NCBI RefSeq assembly: GCF_018595675.2
Contig: NZ_CP092333.1
Location: 2,628,001 to 2,692,000 of the forward strand
Source: Flavihumibacter fluvii
GTDB lineage: Bacteria > Bacteroidota > Bacteroidia > Chitinophagales > Chitinophagaceae
Length of the DNA stretch: 64,000 nt
Reading direction: 5' to 3'
The notes under the pieces are model-generated. The model was given only the letters and a program-made list of their open reading frames with translations, was not told where the DNA came from and searched no databases. The number at the start of each line of letters is the position of its first letter. Position 1 is the stretch's first letter. The position numbers were made by a program, and so were the translations under genes. Positions 54,925-63,873 of the stretch are shown here, one piece after another.

Positions 54925-55476
54925 ATGCGTACACTTCTATTGTTCCTGGGGCTGGTATCTTTTATATCGTTGGAGGCGCAAATGCAATCGCCCCTGGCCG
55001 CTATGAACTTTAGTCAAAGGGACGCTTACCCACTTTACCATGCATTAAGCGACAGCAATAATGCAAATAAGAAATGGTCATTGTATAAATATGGGGGGAT
55101 TTCTACCAGCTATTCGTTTTTCAATGGCGGTAATGCCACGGTTTTTTCTGCCCCGATTGGCCTGCAATTAAACCGCCGCTTAAATAATAACCTGTACGCT
55201 TTTGCCGGTGTTTCTGTAGCCCCTGCTTATTACAATTTCAACCATTCATTTATACATGCTGACCTCAATAAGAATAATCCCGGTGCCAACCGGTTAAATA
55301 CCAGCGGTGTTGGAATGTATTCCAGGTTCGAAGCGGGTTTGATGTATATGAATGATGAAAAAACTTTTTCCATTTCCGGTAGTATAGGCATTGAAAGAAG
55401 TAGTTATCCCGCTTACCCCTACAATAACAGGACTGATTTTCAAAGGCAGCAGCCCATCAGTGGCTCCAGGCAATAA
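54925..55476 (+). CDS. Secreted beta-barrel-like protein of unknown function
   Basis: A 183-residue protein with a signal peptide (about 1-18, ending LEAQ). It is beta-strand-rich (GISTSYSFFNGG, VFSAPIGLQLNRRLNNNLYAFAGVSV, MYSRFEAGLMYMND) with alternating aromatics, as in small outer-membrane beta-barrels. I recognise no family. Its end converges with the broken rhodanese gene on the other strand, whose degraded 3' end overlaps its last codons. Confidence 0.65.
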   Translation: MRTLLLFLGLVSFISLEAQMQSPLAAMNFSQRDAYPLYHALSDSNNANKKWSLYKYGGISTSYSFFNGGNATVFSAPIGLQLNRRLNNNLYAFAGVSVAPAYYNFNHSFIHADLNKNNPGANRLNTSGVGMYSRFEAGLMYMNDEKTFSISGSIGIERSSYPAYPYNNRTDFQRQQPISGSRQ

Positions 55477-55665
55477 GTATCCTTATTGGGTTTGAACGGC
55501 TTGCCAACTCACTTAAAGGAATATTGATAGCTCCCGGCATATGTTGCCTGCGTATTCTTCAGGGTCCCTGACGTCAATGATGGTCAGCTGGTCAGGCGAT
55601 GATTTCCTGATCAATTGTTGAAGCGCTGCCTGCGCAAAGCAGGCTTGTATGTTCTGTTCCTGCAT
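55457..55665 (-). pseudogene. Rhodanese-domain gene, frameshifted and truncated
   Basis: An ATG at 55665 opens a frame overlapping the MFS gene 3' end in another frame. It encodes about 41 rhodanese-like residues (DQLTIIDVRDPEEYAGN) before diverging to a stop at 55513. One frame over, starting near 55533, the sequence continues the family pattern as MPGAINIPLSEL and ends at the TGA at 55457. A single indel near 55535 therefore separates the halves. The active-site Cys loop (CxxGxRS) is absent, so the gene would be inactive even if the frame were restored. Another rhodanese domain remains in the regulator at 56975. Confidence 0.75.
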
Positions 55666-56920
55666 TAGGTTTTCTTTTATTCATTATCCAATCCCATATT
55701 TTCAAAGCGCCGCCAGTTTTGCACCTCATCCTGTATCGTATAACCATGGCTGATACCAGGGTCAGCAAGCCAATGAAAAGAATAGCTGCATTGATGCTGA
55801 TCACATCCGCTATGATGCCGGTCAGTATAGCCCCAATAGCATATCCGAGGTCCCGCCATAATCGGAATATGCCGATACTTTTTGCCCTGTCCTGCGGATT
55901 TGTATTTTCGGCCACTGTGGCCAGGAAAGTTGGGTAAACCATGGCGGTTCCCCAGCCTAATACGGAAGAGAGTACGACAAAATGTGCCATGGTATTGGCC
56001 CAAACCAGCACAACCAGGGCTATAGCCTGTAAAAGCATACCAATATACAGCATGTCTTTTTTACAAAACTTATCCGCCATTTTTCCGGTAAACAACTGAC
56101 CTATTCCCCAAACAGCCGGATAGATCGCAGTTACAATCCCGATTTGCCCTATGGTAAACCCCTTGGTTGCCAGCAGGATGGGAAAAATACCCCAGGCCAT
56201 GCCGTCATTCAGGTTATTGATTAAACCAGCTTGTGTCACTGAACCCAGGTTCTTATTCTTCCAGGTAGTATCCCAGAATATATTTTTCAACCTGGGAACT
56301 GTATTTGTTGCGGTCTCTTTTGCGACATGGTGTTTGGTGTCCTTCACCAGGAATATACTGGATAATAAACCCAAAACGACCAATACAATTCCTGTATAAA
56401 ACGGATAAGGCCTGATGCCGTACTCACTGGCAATCCAGCCGGTTAAAAAAGCCACCAGTGCTACGGAAATGTACCCCGCAAACTCATTCAGGCCCATAGC
56501 AAAGCCTCTTTGCTTCTCGCCCACCAGGTCAATTTTCATGACTACGGTGCTGCTCCAGGTTAAACCCTGGTTGATACCCAGGAGTACATTGGCGGCAATG
56601 ACCCAACTCCATGAAGGCGCAAACATCAACATGAATGGAATGGGAATGCCTATGATCCAGCCTGCCACCAACAGGTTTTTCCTTCCGAATTTATTGGCTA
56701 AAGTGCCGGTATAATAATTGGTGATGGCTTTTACTATCCCGAAGACAATAATAAAAGATAGAATGGCCGTTTTGGCCGCTATGGCAAATTCCTTTTCAGC
56801 TATCTGGGGAAGAATGGATCGTTCCATGCCCACCATACCACCTACAAAGCCATTGACTATGACCAGTAGTGTAAACTGTTTCCAGTTTTCTTTCAATCCT
56901 AAATGAACCTGTTCTCCCAT
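55592..56920 (-). CDS. MFS transporter of the ArsR-rhodanese cluster
   Basis: A 442-residue major facilitator with about 12 membrane segments. The loop 2-3 signature is GTLANKFGRKNLLVAGW and its repeat GKMADKFCKKDMLYIG. The C-terminal tail after the last helix is polar. The start is 54 bases downstream of the ArsR-rhodanese gene end; co-transcription is likely. Such clusters often export or import sulfur species or metals; the substrate is not evident. Its 3' end overlaps the broken rhodanese gene. Confidence 0.86.
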   Translation of the reverse strand: MGEQVHLGLKENWKQFTLLVIVNGFVGGMVGMERSILPQIAEKEFAIAAKTAILSFIIVFGIVKAITNYYTGTLANKFGRKNLLVAGWIIGIPIPFMLMFAPSWSWVIAANVLLGINQGLTWSSTVVMKIDLVGEKQRGFAMGLNEFAGYISVALVAFLTGWIASEYGIRPYPFYTGIVLVVLGLLSSIFLVKDTKHHVAKETATNTVPRLKNIFWDTTWKNKNLGSVTQAGLINNLNDGMAWGIFPILLATKGFTIGQIGIVTAIYPAVWGIGQLFTGKMADKFCKKDMLYIGMLLQAIALVVLVWANTMAHFVVLSSVLGWGTAMVYPTFLATVAENTNPQDRAKSIGIFRLWRDLGYAIGAILTGIIADVISINAAILFIGLLTLVSAMVIRYRMRCKTGGALKIWDWIMNKRKPNAGTEHTSLLCAGSASTIDQEIIA

Positions 56921-56974
56921 GACTAAAATTTTCTACCAGGAGGTTAATACTTTGTCGCTATTACCCCCCGGCAC

Positions 56975-57622
56975 CTACTTTTGTTTTAATTTCCATTCCA
57001 CATACCCGTCTTCCATACGGATAGCGTTGAATTTCTTTTGGTTCAGCAGTTTTATGGCATCGACAGCCATTACACACAAAGGCCCGCGGCAATAAGCGAT
57101 AATGGTTTTGTTCCTGGGTAATTCGTGCAGCCTCTTTTTGAGCTGTGCAAGCGGGATAGAAACAGCATTGGGTATATGACCGGCGTTATACTCTTCCTCC
57201 GGCCGCACATCTAACAGTATGATTTTTTCTTTTTTAGACCTTGCCAGCAGGTCCTCAAGGGTGATGGATTCCAGTATGTTTTTATCTGCTTTAAAATCAG
57301 TGAGTAGCCGCTCTATCTCTGCAATCTTCCGGAATCCCAATTCCTTTACAGCGGATACCAGCTTCAGCACACTGTCGTCGGTGATGCTGTAAATGATAAA
57401 ATTACCTTCCCGCTGCGTGTCCACGAGTTTTGCCGATTTCAATACCTGCAGGTGCTGGGATGTACTGGCAACAGACATAGCGATCTCCCTTGATAGCTCC
57501 TCAACAGAATAGTTCTTTTGGGAAAGGACATCAATCAATTCCATCCGCTTTGGATTGGAAATCGCATGCGTAACCCTTGAAAGTTGCTGGTAAACCTGTT
57601 CTTTAATTGTAGCAGCCGCCAT
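56975..57622 (-). CDS. ArsR-family regulator fused to a rhodanese domain
   Basis: A 215-residue protein. Residues about 1-95 are a winged helix of the ArsR/SmtB type (ISNPKRMELIDVLSQKNYSVEEL, SVASTSQHLQVLKSAKLV, REGNFIIY). Residues 115-215 are a rhodanese domain with ILLDVRPEEEYNAGHIPNA and the active-site Cys in AYCRGPLCVMAV. The fusion is a known sulfur-responsive regulator type. It precedes the MFS gene by 54 bases and probably controls it by sensing persulfide or a related electrophile. Confidence 0.9.
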   Translation of the reverse strand: MAAATIKEQVYQQLSRVTHAISNPKRMELIDVLSQKNYSVEELSREIAMSVASTSQHLQVLKSAKLVDTQREGNFIIYSITDDSVLKLVSAVKELGFRKIAEIERLLTDFKADKNILESITLEDLLARSKKEKIILLDVRPEEEYNAGHIPNAVSIPLAQLKKRLHELPRNKTIIAYCRGPLCVMAVDAIKLLNQKKFNAIRMEDGYVEWKLKQK

Positions 57623-57711
57623 AGTGAAATAGTTGATTCAGGTACAAAGATACACCTTTTCAACTATTCTACATATTTATTGAATAGATGGGCGGCAAGC
57701 CGTAAATATGG

Positions 57712-58839
57712 CTAATGCAATACACTTTCTATCGGGGGCAATATCTTTTGGGGTGCAGTAAAATGAAAGCCCAGGAGTTCAGCCATCGTAGCCGCCAGCT
57801 GGCCCTGGTAAATTTGCCCGGGCCGGGATACTTCACCTAATGGTTTTATATCAGGGCCAATAACAGCAAACCAGATATTTTCGGCATGGTCTATTTTAGG
57901 GCCATGTGAAGTCCATTCATCCTTAACGCCCCTGCCGTGATCACATGTGATGATCATAGTGGTTTTGTCTTTATATTCCGGCATCGACTGCAGTAAAGCC
58001 CACAGATCCGCTATCATGGCATCTTCCGCATGAACGGCACCTATATACATGTCATATAGTCCTTTGTGTGCAAAAGCATCAGTTTCGCCCAACGGAATGT
58101 ATAATACTTTCGGCCGATAGCTTTTCAGGTATTCCCTTGCCGCAAAATAGGTCAGCAGGTCGGGCCTTTCCTCAATGGGCTTCGCTGTGAGTCGCTGCAT
58201 CTCATTCAGCATCTGCATTTGCGGCGTATTATATGGTAAAGAATCAAAGTTGGCATTTACAATAAGTCCATTGCGCCACTTATTCAGTACATAGGGAAAC
58301 AGTTCTGAGGTAGCAAAAGTGGCCACTTTACCCTGGTAACCCTCCTGCTGGTTAATAAATTCAAAAACATTGATGTTCTTGTTGATGATGAGTGCATTGG
58401 ATCTTATGGCAGTATCAGGATTTCCGGTAACCGTTTCACTGAATCCGGGATAGGTGAGCTTATAAGGATTAGCCACATCAACATAATTGCCAAGGTCCCG
58501 GTTTCCGTATAACTGGCCTTTCACGGCAATGGTTGTCCAGAAAAAAGGCAGGAGCTTTTTCCTCCTTTCCGATTTATCTGCATCCCAAAATGTTCTGTCC
58601 AGGTCTTTGGCATCCTTTGTAAACTTATTATTATGGATTATGGCTGAATCAACTCCGCCAAAGATTTCCTGCCAGCGCATACCATCCAGTGCGATCATTA
58701 CAATCCTTTCGGTTTTCATTGCTGAAGGCTTTTGCGCGCCCTGTAAATTGTTTGCCTGCTGGGAATACCCGTTTAAAAAACCTGCAATTAAACAGATTGA
58801 CAGCACCATGTGCTTATAGGAAAATATGCCTGTAACCAT
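57712..58839 (-). CDS. Exported alkaline phosphatase-superfamily protein
   Basis: A 375-residue secreted protein. The first ATG at 58839 is used; an internal ATG at 58809 gives a cleaner signal peptide (ending NGYSQ). Metal and nucleophile strings of the alkaline phosphatase/nucleotide pyrophosphatase fold are visible: MIALDGMRW, YPGFSETVTG (Ser/Thr nucleophile), LGETDAFAHKG and ITCDHGRG with HGPKIDH later. It could be a phosphodiesterase or phosphatase. It stands alone between the ArsR gene and the M19 dipeptidase. Confidence 0.8.
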   Translation of the reverse strand: MVTGIFSYKHMVLSICLIAGFLNGYSQQANNLQGAQKPSAMKTERIVMIALDGMRWQEIFGGVDSAIIHNNKFTKDAKDLDRTFWDADKSERRKKLLPFFWTTIAVKGQLYGNRDLGNYVDVANPYKLTYPGFSETVTGNPDTAIRSNALIINKNINVFEFINQQEGYQGKVATFATSELFPYVLNKWRNGLIVNANFDSLPYNTPQMQMLNEMQRLTAKPIEERPDLLTYFAAREYLKSYRPKVLYIPLGETDAFAHKGLYDMYIGAVHAEDAMIADLWALLQSMPEYKDKTTMIITCDHGRGVKDEWTSHGPKIDHAENIWFAVIGPDIKPLGEVSRPGQIYQGQLAATMAELLGFHFTAPQKILPPIESVLH

Positions 58840-59013
58840 GTCTTAGAAATTAAACTTTACTATTATAGGTGGTTATCCTGCCTGAAAGCAGGTACAGACA
58901 GTATAGAGATCAATTCCGGCCTGCGATACTCAACAAACAGGCATAAAAAACAGGTTGGTTCCATTGAGAAAAAAGGACCCTAACCGATTATCCGGCACAA
59001 TTCCACCAAATTG

Positions 59014-60183
59014 CTATTTTGCTTCATTAGCCTGCAGGACCCGTAAAAAATTGCCGCCAAGAATCCTGGTGATATCCTTTTTACTGTATCCTTTTTCAAC
59101 CAATGCTTTTGTGATTAATGGATATGTTGTAACATCACCGAGTTGCAGGGGTGTAAGGTTAATGCCATCAAAGTCTGAACCCAGGCCTACATAATCAACC
59201 CCTACCAGGTTAATGATGTATTCTATATGTTGAATCAGCATAGATAAAGGCGGCCGCATAAAATTTACTTCGCCTGCATATTTATTATACAGGTAATCCA
59301 GTGTATAAAAGTCACCCATGCCACTTTTCAGGAGGGAATCATTCTCTGCAGCATGATGTTTAATAAATGCTGTTTCTTTATTACCAAAACTGCTATCTAT
59401 AAAACCCGGATTAAAGTTTACCTGGATGACTCCGCCATTTTTCGCGATCGCTTTTATTTGTTCATCTTTCAAATTCCGCCGGTGTGGAACAAGGGCGTAT
59501 ACCGAACTATGGGAAGCCATAATAGGTTTTGTGGTGGTTGCCATTATATCCCTGAAAGTCTGGTCACCCGCATGGCTCACATCTATGATCATGCCAAGCT
59601 GGTTCATCCGTTGCACTACCTGCCTGCCAAAATCAGTGAGTCCTTTATGCGGAAGGCCTGGATGAGTCGTTTCATCTGCTGCACTCGTAGCCCATGAAGG
59701 CGGAATGTTATGCGTTAACGTTAAATACCGGGCCCCACGATTATAAAGCGCTTCTAATTTACCCAGGTCATCTTCTATCATGTGGCCGCCCTCTACACCA
59801 ACCATGGCAGCGATCTTATGATGATGTACGGCCTTTACCAGTTCCCCGTAACCTGCCACTTTTACAATCTTATCAGGATTACGGGCCACAACAGCATCCA
59901 GGCTGTCTATTTGCCTGTTGGCATAGGCATATGGATGCTTCAAATCACCGTCGCAATAAACGGAAAACACCTGGACATCCAGGCCTCCTTTTTTCCACCG
60001 GGATAAATCACTACTGGTTTTGCCGGCCAGGTCCTGGTCAAATACAATGCCTTTATCAGCAGCCTTCATAAGGATGTCGTTATGTGTATCGACCACTATG
60101 GCTTTACGGTGTATTTTTTTATAGGATTGTCCAAAAATCTGGCAAGATAAAAGTAAGCTGAGTAACAGGAATTTTATGCCCAT
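59014..60183 (-). CDS. Exported membrane dipeptidase, M19 family
   Basis: A 389-residue secreted metallopeptidase with a signal ending IFGQ. Metal ligands are H34 and D36 in VVDTHNDI, the bridging Glu in VGVEGGH, and the histidines in DVSHAG and MASHSS. The HxD and SHAGD motifs are typical of renal-dipeptidase-like enzymes. The C-terminal VDYVGLGSDFDGI is conserved. It hydrolyses small dipeptides, often with D-residues at the C-terminal side. It is not obviously linked to its neighbours. Confidence 0.9.
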   Translation of the reverse strand: MGIKFLLLSLLLSCQIFGQSYKKIHRKAIVVDTHNDILMKAADKGIVFDQDLAGKTSSDLSRWKKGGLDVQVFSVYCDGDLKHPYAYANRQIDSLDAVVARNPDKIVKVAGYGELVKAVHHHKIAAMVGVEGGHMIEDDLGKLEALYNRGARYLTLTHNIPPSWATSAADETTHPGLPHKGLTDFGRQVVQRMNQLGMIIDVSHAGDQTFRDIMATTTKPIMASHSSVYALVPHRRNLKDEQIKAIAKNGGVIQVNFNPGFIDSSFGNKETAFIKHHAAENDSLLKSGMGDFYTLDYLYNKYAGEVNFMRPPLSMLIQHIEYIINLVGVDYVGLGSDFDGINLTPLQLGDVTTYPLITKALVEKGYSKKDITRILGGNFLRVLQANEAK

Positions 60184-60308
60184 TCTGTCGTTTTGGTCCT
60201 TTTGGGATGAATAGATAATATGTTGATGAAGTTAAGGACAATGTTGAATGAGGTCAACACAAAACCCGCCAGGCACCAAATTGATTATTGCAATCAGTTT
60301 TCGATATC

Positions 60309-61328
60309 CTATTTTTCCTGCATTTGACCGGAGAAGAATTTTATAACGGCCAAATTCATCTCAGACGTAGTCCAGTGTCCAATATTCTCATAGGTTTTGA
60401 AGATTGGGGTAATATTATTCTCCTGGTATATTTTCTGGCATTCCAGGTATCTTTCCTGCACATTTCTACCGATGTTATCGTTGATGATTTTCCGTTCATT
60501 ATCGTCATAAGCATCATCAAACTGAACTGCATCGTTGTCGTCCAGCTTCCCCATATAGATGTATTGTGGAATGGATTTGTAGGTATCGCTGTCAAATTTT
60601 TTTCCAAATAATTCAGGGAAGTCGTTTATTCCAATGGGGTAATTGAGCGTAACTCCGTTCAATTCGCTTCGCGGAAGCATTAGTTCTCCGTTAAATCCCC
60701 CTATGGCTAGTGCTTTTATTTTTTCAGGATGTATGAACGAAAAACGGTTGGCAAACGTAGCTGAAGCCGAAAAACCACTCATAAATACTTTTTGGTCAAC
60801 CAGGATATTCATAGCAGTTAAGATACTTTTGGCATCACTGATCATTTCCAATAATTGTACATCAAGTCGTTTTAGTCCGGGTGATTTTTCCAGCATGACG
60901 TCCCTGTCTAAGGCGTGTGTATATATAAGTGGTTGGGATTCCGGTCTAGGAAAAATCGGAACAAGCAAGGGAATTTTGAGCATTGTAGAAATGTTGTTCC
61001 CGACCGAACTTACCGAAGCCAAATCAATAGCATATTTTTTATGAATTTCTATGCTGTCTGATGTTTTGCCAGTGTTGTTCGGTTCCACAAGCAGGAATAT
61101 TTTTTTACGTAGCGGGGTTCCTTTGGGAATAAATAAAATATAGTCATTGTAAAATCCCTTTTCGGGGCTCTTCCTGACAACGAGCAAACTGTCCCTTTTT
61201 AAAGTTTCAGTTGTTGGATTTTGGGCAAAAGAAACGAAATATGAGCTGGTAAAAATTAAGATGAATATAGCTTGCATTAATTTTTCACCAGGAAATCTGT
61301 CGAACTTGTGCAGGAATTTAATATACAT
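60309..61328 (-). CDS. Exported alpha/beta-hydrolase-like protein
   Basis: A 339-residue protein. The frame has a TTG at 61337; the ATG at 61328 is used, and an ATG at 61277 begins a compact signal peptide (MQAIFILIFTSSYFVSFAQ), so that later start is also plausible. The alpha/beta-hydrolase nucleophile elbow is GFSASA, the Asp candidate lies in GKLDDNDAV, and the His in GHWTTSE. The strings FSFIHPEKIKALAIGG and TYENIGHW are typical of this class. Substrate unknown. Confidence 0.72.
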   Translation of the reverse strand: MYIKFLHKFDRFPGEKLMQAIFILIFTSSYFVSFAQNPTTETLKRDSLLVVRKSPEKGFYNDYILFIPKGTPLRKKIFLLVEPNNTGKTSDSIEIHKKYAIDLASVSSVGNNISTMLKIPLLVPIFPRPESQPLIYTHALDRDVMLEKSPGLKRLDVQLLEMISDAKSILTAMNILVDQKVFMSGFSASATFANRFSFIHPEKIKALAIGGFNGELMLPRSELNGVTLNYPIGINDFPELFGKKFDSDTYKSIPQYIYMGKLDDNDAVQFDDAYDDNERKIINDNIGRNVQERYLECQKIYQENNITPIFKTYENIGHWTTSEMNLAVIKFFSGQMQEK

Positions 61329-61754
61329 ATGTTCCAATTAAAAATTTGGAACGAATATAATCAGCAACTATTACCAGCTAATAAAAATAGGGTTGAACCG
61401 TTATTTATCGTTGATGAATTGATTTAAACACTAAATCAATTGAAAACTACTTAGTATATCAACCTTAGAAGAAAAATGAATAAATATTGCCGCTAACATA
61501 GGAGGCTTTGTGCAGTTGGGTAATTGCCAAACTGTCCGCCCTGAACCGAAGCTGATTATTTAACGAAAAGCGAATGTTAAGAACTATTGCCCGCAAGGAT
61601 GCCGTCCAGCCCAGGTTGCCCAAAACCTGATGTAGTGCTGTCGTGGCTTTTGTCGAACCAGTTGGTACTGCGAAGAGAAGCCTGGCAAGATTGCGCTATT
61701 TATTCCCGGAAACCCAAAACTTTTATAAAGAAAAGTCGCACCTAAAGAAGAATT
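61329..61754. other. Intergenic region, nothing recognised
   Basis: About 425 bases between the hydrolase start and the cupin stop. No credible frame, RNA gene or hairpin stands out. The right half (61500-61740) has a more GC-rich, patchy composition than the AT-rich left half and could be a remnant of lost genes; I could not identify it. Confidence 0.45.
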
Positions 61755-62132
61755 TTACTGATTAAACGCTGCCATCTTCTTTGCGATGTGATCTAATACA
61801 ACATCGAGTTCTTTTTCAGGGCTAAAATCTAAAAACTTCATGTCCTTTGTTACAACAGCGGTGTGGCCCGGCGGCATATAAAAAACATCGCCAGTGGTTA
61901 ACGTCTCTTCTTTACCGTCATCATATTTTACAAGCAATTCACCTTCAACCATATATCCCCAGTGCGGGCACTGGCAGCTATTATTTGTTAATCCTTGTAA
62001 TAATGGCGCGAAATCTGTACCTGCTGGAAGTTCGTTGAATCCAACGGTCATTCCTCCATACCCCTTAAGGTTTCTCATTATTGTACCGGGAGCTTCCATC
62101 GCTACCGGAATTTCTTCCTTTTTAATTCTCAT
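61755..62132 (-). CDS. Small cupin-domain protein
   Basis: A 125-residue cytoplasmic single-domain cupin. The open frame runs to 62417, but the first 95 residues of that frame lack family features, so the ATG at 62132 (MRIKKEEIPV) is chosen. The cupin strands are visible as CPHWGYMVEGELLVKYDDG and VFYMPPGHTAVV; His and Glu residues at the usual metal positions (H in PHW, E in EGE, H in GHTA) are present. Function unknown. Confidence 0.78.
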   Translation of the reverse strand: MRIKKEEIPVAMEAPGTIMRNLKGYGGMTVGFNELPAGTDFAPLLQGLTNNSCQCPHWGYMVEGELLVKYDDGKEETLTTGDVFYMPPGHTAVVTKDMKFLDFSPEKELDVVLDHIAKKMAAFNQ

Positions 62133-62438
62133 AACTTTTAAATTTAGAAGTTTGAAAATAAAAGTTAGCTCTAGGGTCCGGTGGGTTGTTGCAACCAAGA
62201 AACTATTGCAGGTTACTGTCAATGCCATGCCTTTAATGGCCACTACTTGGCGATGTGGTGAAATTAGAAAATTGTCCTTCGGGCACAACAGCACTATAAA
62301 AATACAAAAGCTGAAGCTAACAAACAAAAGCCCAACAGAAATACGTCCGCCGTAACTGCTGCTGATAGCGATAAAATGCCAAATCCAACAGCGGCCTGCA
62401 ACCATATTGCCAGGCATCTATGCTATAAGCAGCCTTTA
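62133..62438. other. Intergenic region upstream of cupin gene
   Basis: About 306 bases. The minus-strand frame of the cupin gene stays open through it, but the translation has no family features; I treat it as a leader and promoter region. No other gene is seen. Confidence 0.5.
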
Positions 62439-63173
62439 TCAGTATTTTTTCTTTTTTAGCTCTTCTGCCATTATCAGTGTATGGTCCAGGGATTTTACAT
62501 TTGTCCAATCTCCATGACCCACAATAACATATTCAGGTTGTTGGCATTTTGCCTGAACCTTTCGTATTGTAGCAGCATATTCGGCTTTATTTGCATCACC
62601 TAAATACCCCAAATCATTGTCATCAACACTTTTTATTAAACAAGATCCGTAAAGAACTTTTTGCTTCCCAAACCAAATGATAATATTGTCAGCAGTATGT
62701 CCTTGTCCCGGGTAATATGTTTCAAAAGAATAATTGCCAATACTGAAAACCGTATCCTTTGTTATCAGGAATTCAGCTCTTTTCTTATTGGTCTTTTTAC
62801 TTAATTCATCTGTAAGAACTGTTGAATAGGTTTTAATTCCCTGGTGCCTGAAAAATTCAAGTCCGGCTGTCCTGTCATCATGAAAATGCGTCGGAATACA
62901 AAGCACCACAGCCTGGTTGTGTCTTAATTTAATACTGTCAAGCAATGGTTGAAATTGTGTAGTGTCCCAGGGTGAGTCAAATAAAACAACACCCCTTGAA
63001 GTAACAAGGTACATTCCATTGGCTGGAATCCTGTCTCCTTGATACAAATTATAGGTTGTATAAATATAAAAGTCGCCAGTCAGGCGGGTAATCTGCAAAT
63101 TGCTGCCATTTACTTGTCCGAAGATCTTTGTCAGGGAAAGAATAAAAGCTATTGCCAATACTATTGAACGCAT
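62439..63173 (-). CDS. Exported subclass B1 metallo-beta-lactamase
   Basis: A 244-residue secreted enzyme with a signal ending KIFGQ. All B1 zinc ligands are present: H96, H98 and D100 in THFHDDR, H159 in GHTADN, C178 in GSCLIKS and H220 in GHGDW. K181, three residues after the Cys, is the usual carboxylate-binding lysine. The overall pattern resembles the BlaB/CGB/IND/JOHN group of Flavobacteriia, with FH in place of the common SH in the first motif. Hydrolysis of beta-lactams including carbapenems is expected for the subclass, but activity is not shown by sequence. It lies next to a decayed D-aminoacylase gene. Confidence 0.9.
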   Translation of the reverse strand: MRSIVLAIAFILSLTKIFGQVNGSNLQITRLTGDFYIYTTYNLYQGDRIPANGMYLVTSRGVVLFDSPWDTTQFQPLLDSIKLRHNQAVVLCIPTHFHDDRTAGLEFFRHQGIKTYSTVLTDELSKKTNKKRAEFLITKDTVFSIGNYSFETYYPGQGHTADNIIIWFGKQKVLYGSCLIKSVDDNDLGYLGDANKAEYAATIRKVQAKCQQPEYVIVGHGDWTNVKSLDHTLIMAEELKKKKY

Positions 63174-63220
63174 AGTGTTTCTGTAAATTAATTGGTTCTC
63201 AAAAGCCTGGAATACAGCTG

Positions 63221-63870
63221 CTACTTTTTAAATTTACCATAAACAGGTTGCCCAGGAAAACATTTAAGACTGTCCTGCCATTTTTTACTACAAAAGTTCC
63301 ACTTACCAGCACATATTCCATTCCTTCAGAAAACGCCAAACCCTTTTCAAATGTAGCTTTATCAATTACGGTACCTGGATTGAATATAGTGATGTCAGCA
63401 TCTGCACCAACCTGTATCCTTCCTTTGAAACGCATCATGGGTGCTATTCCTTCCAATCTTTTTGCAGGCAGTAGTGTCATTTTTTCCATAGCAGTTGGCA
63501 GGTCAATTACTTTATCCTCCCGTACATATTTGCCCAATACCCTGGAAAAAGTTCCAGCAGTTCTTGGATGCGCCAGTTTTGCATAAGGCATTCCATCGGA
63601 AGCGATCATAACACCAGGTGAAGCCATTCCGGTTTTTATCCATTCGGGTTGCATAGAATGAATAATAACTGTGCCGCCTGTTTTGCGATAGCTTTCAAAT
63701 GTTTCTTTGGTAAGGCGCTCGCCTGATGCCACCCATTGCAAATCGCCGTAAGATATTCCCATTTTTTCCTGCCAGCCCTCATTGAATATGGCGCTTTGCA
63801 GTAAAGTTGAACCGGCAGTAAAAGGATATAATTCTGTTGTTATGTCAAATTCCTTTTTATTTGCTGCCTT
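63221..63870 (-). pseudogene. N-acyl-D-amino-acid deacylase fragment, truncated and frameshifted
   Basis: About 215 C-terminal residues of a D-aminoacylase/amidohydrolase family 3 protein (normal length about 500). Homology begins as FDITTELYPFTAGSTLLQ and continues through SDGMPYAKLAHPRTAGTF, MTLLPAKRLEGI and GADADITIFNP. No N-terminal part exists: an in-frame stop at 63871-63873 precedes it, right beside the stop of another gene. Near 63253 the frame is lost after TVLN; one frame over the family ending FPGQPVYGKF continues to a TAG at 63221. A T lost from a short run would explain it. The gene is non-functional unless the indel is a sequencing error, and truncation remains. Confidence 0.8.
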
Positions 63871-63873
63871 TTA

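Noticed and set aside
61500-61740. Possible RNA gene or mobile element remnant
   Set aside because: No tRNA-like fold, inverted repeat pair or transposase resemblance could be recognised.
62133-62417. N-terminal extension of the cupin frame
   Set aside because: The frame is open but has no cupin features; the ATG at 62132 gives a normal small cupin.
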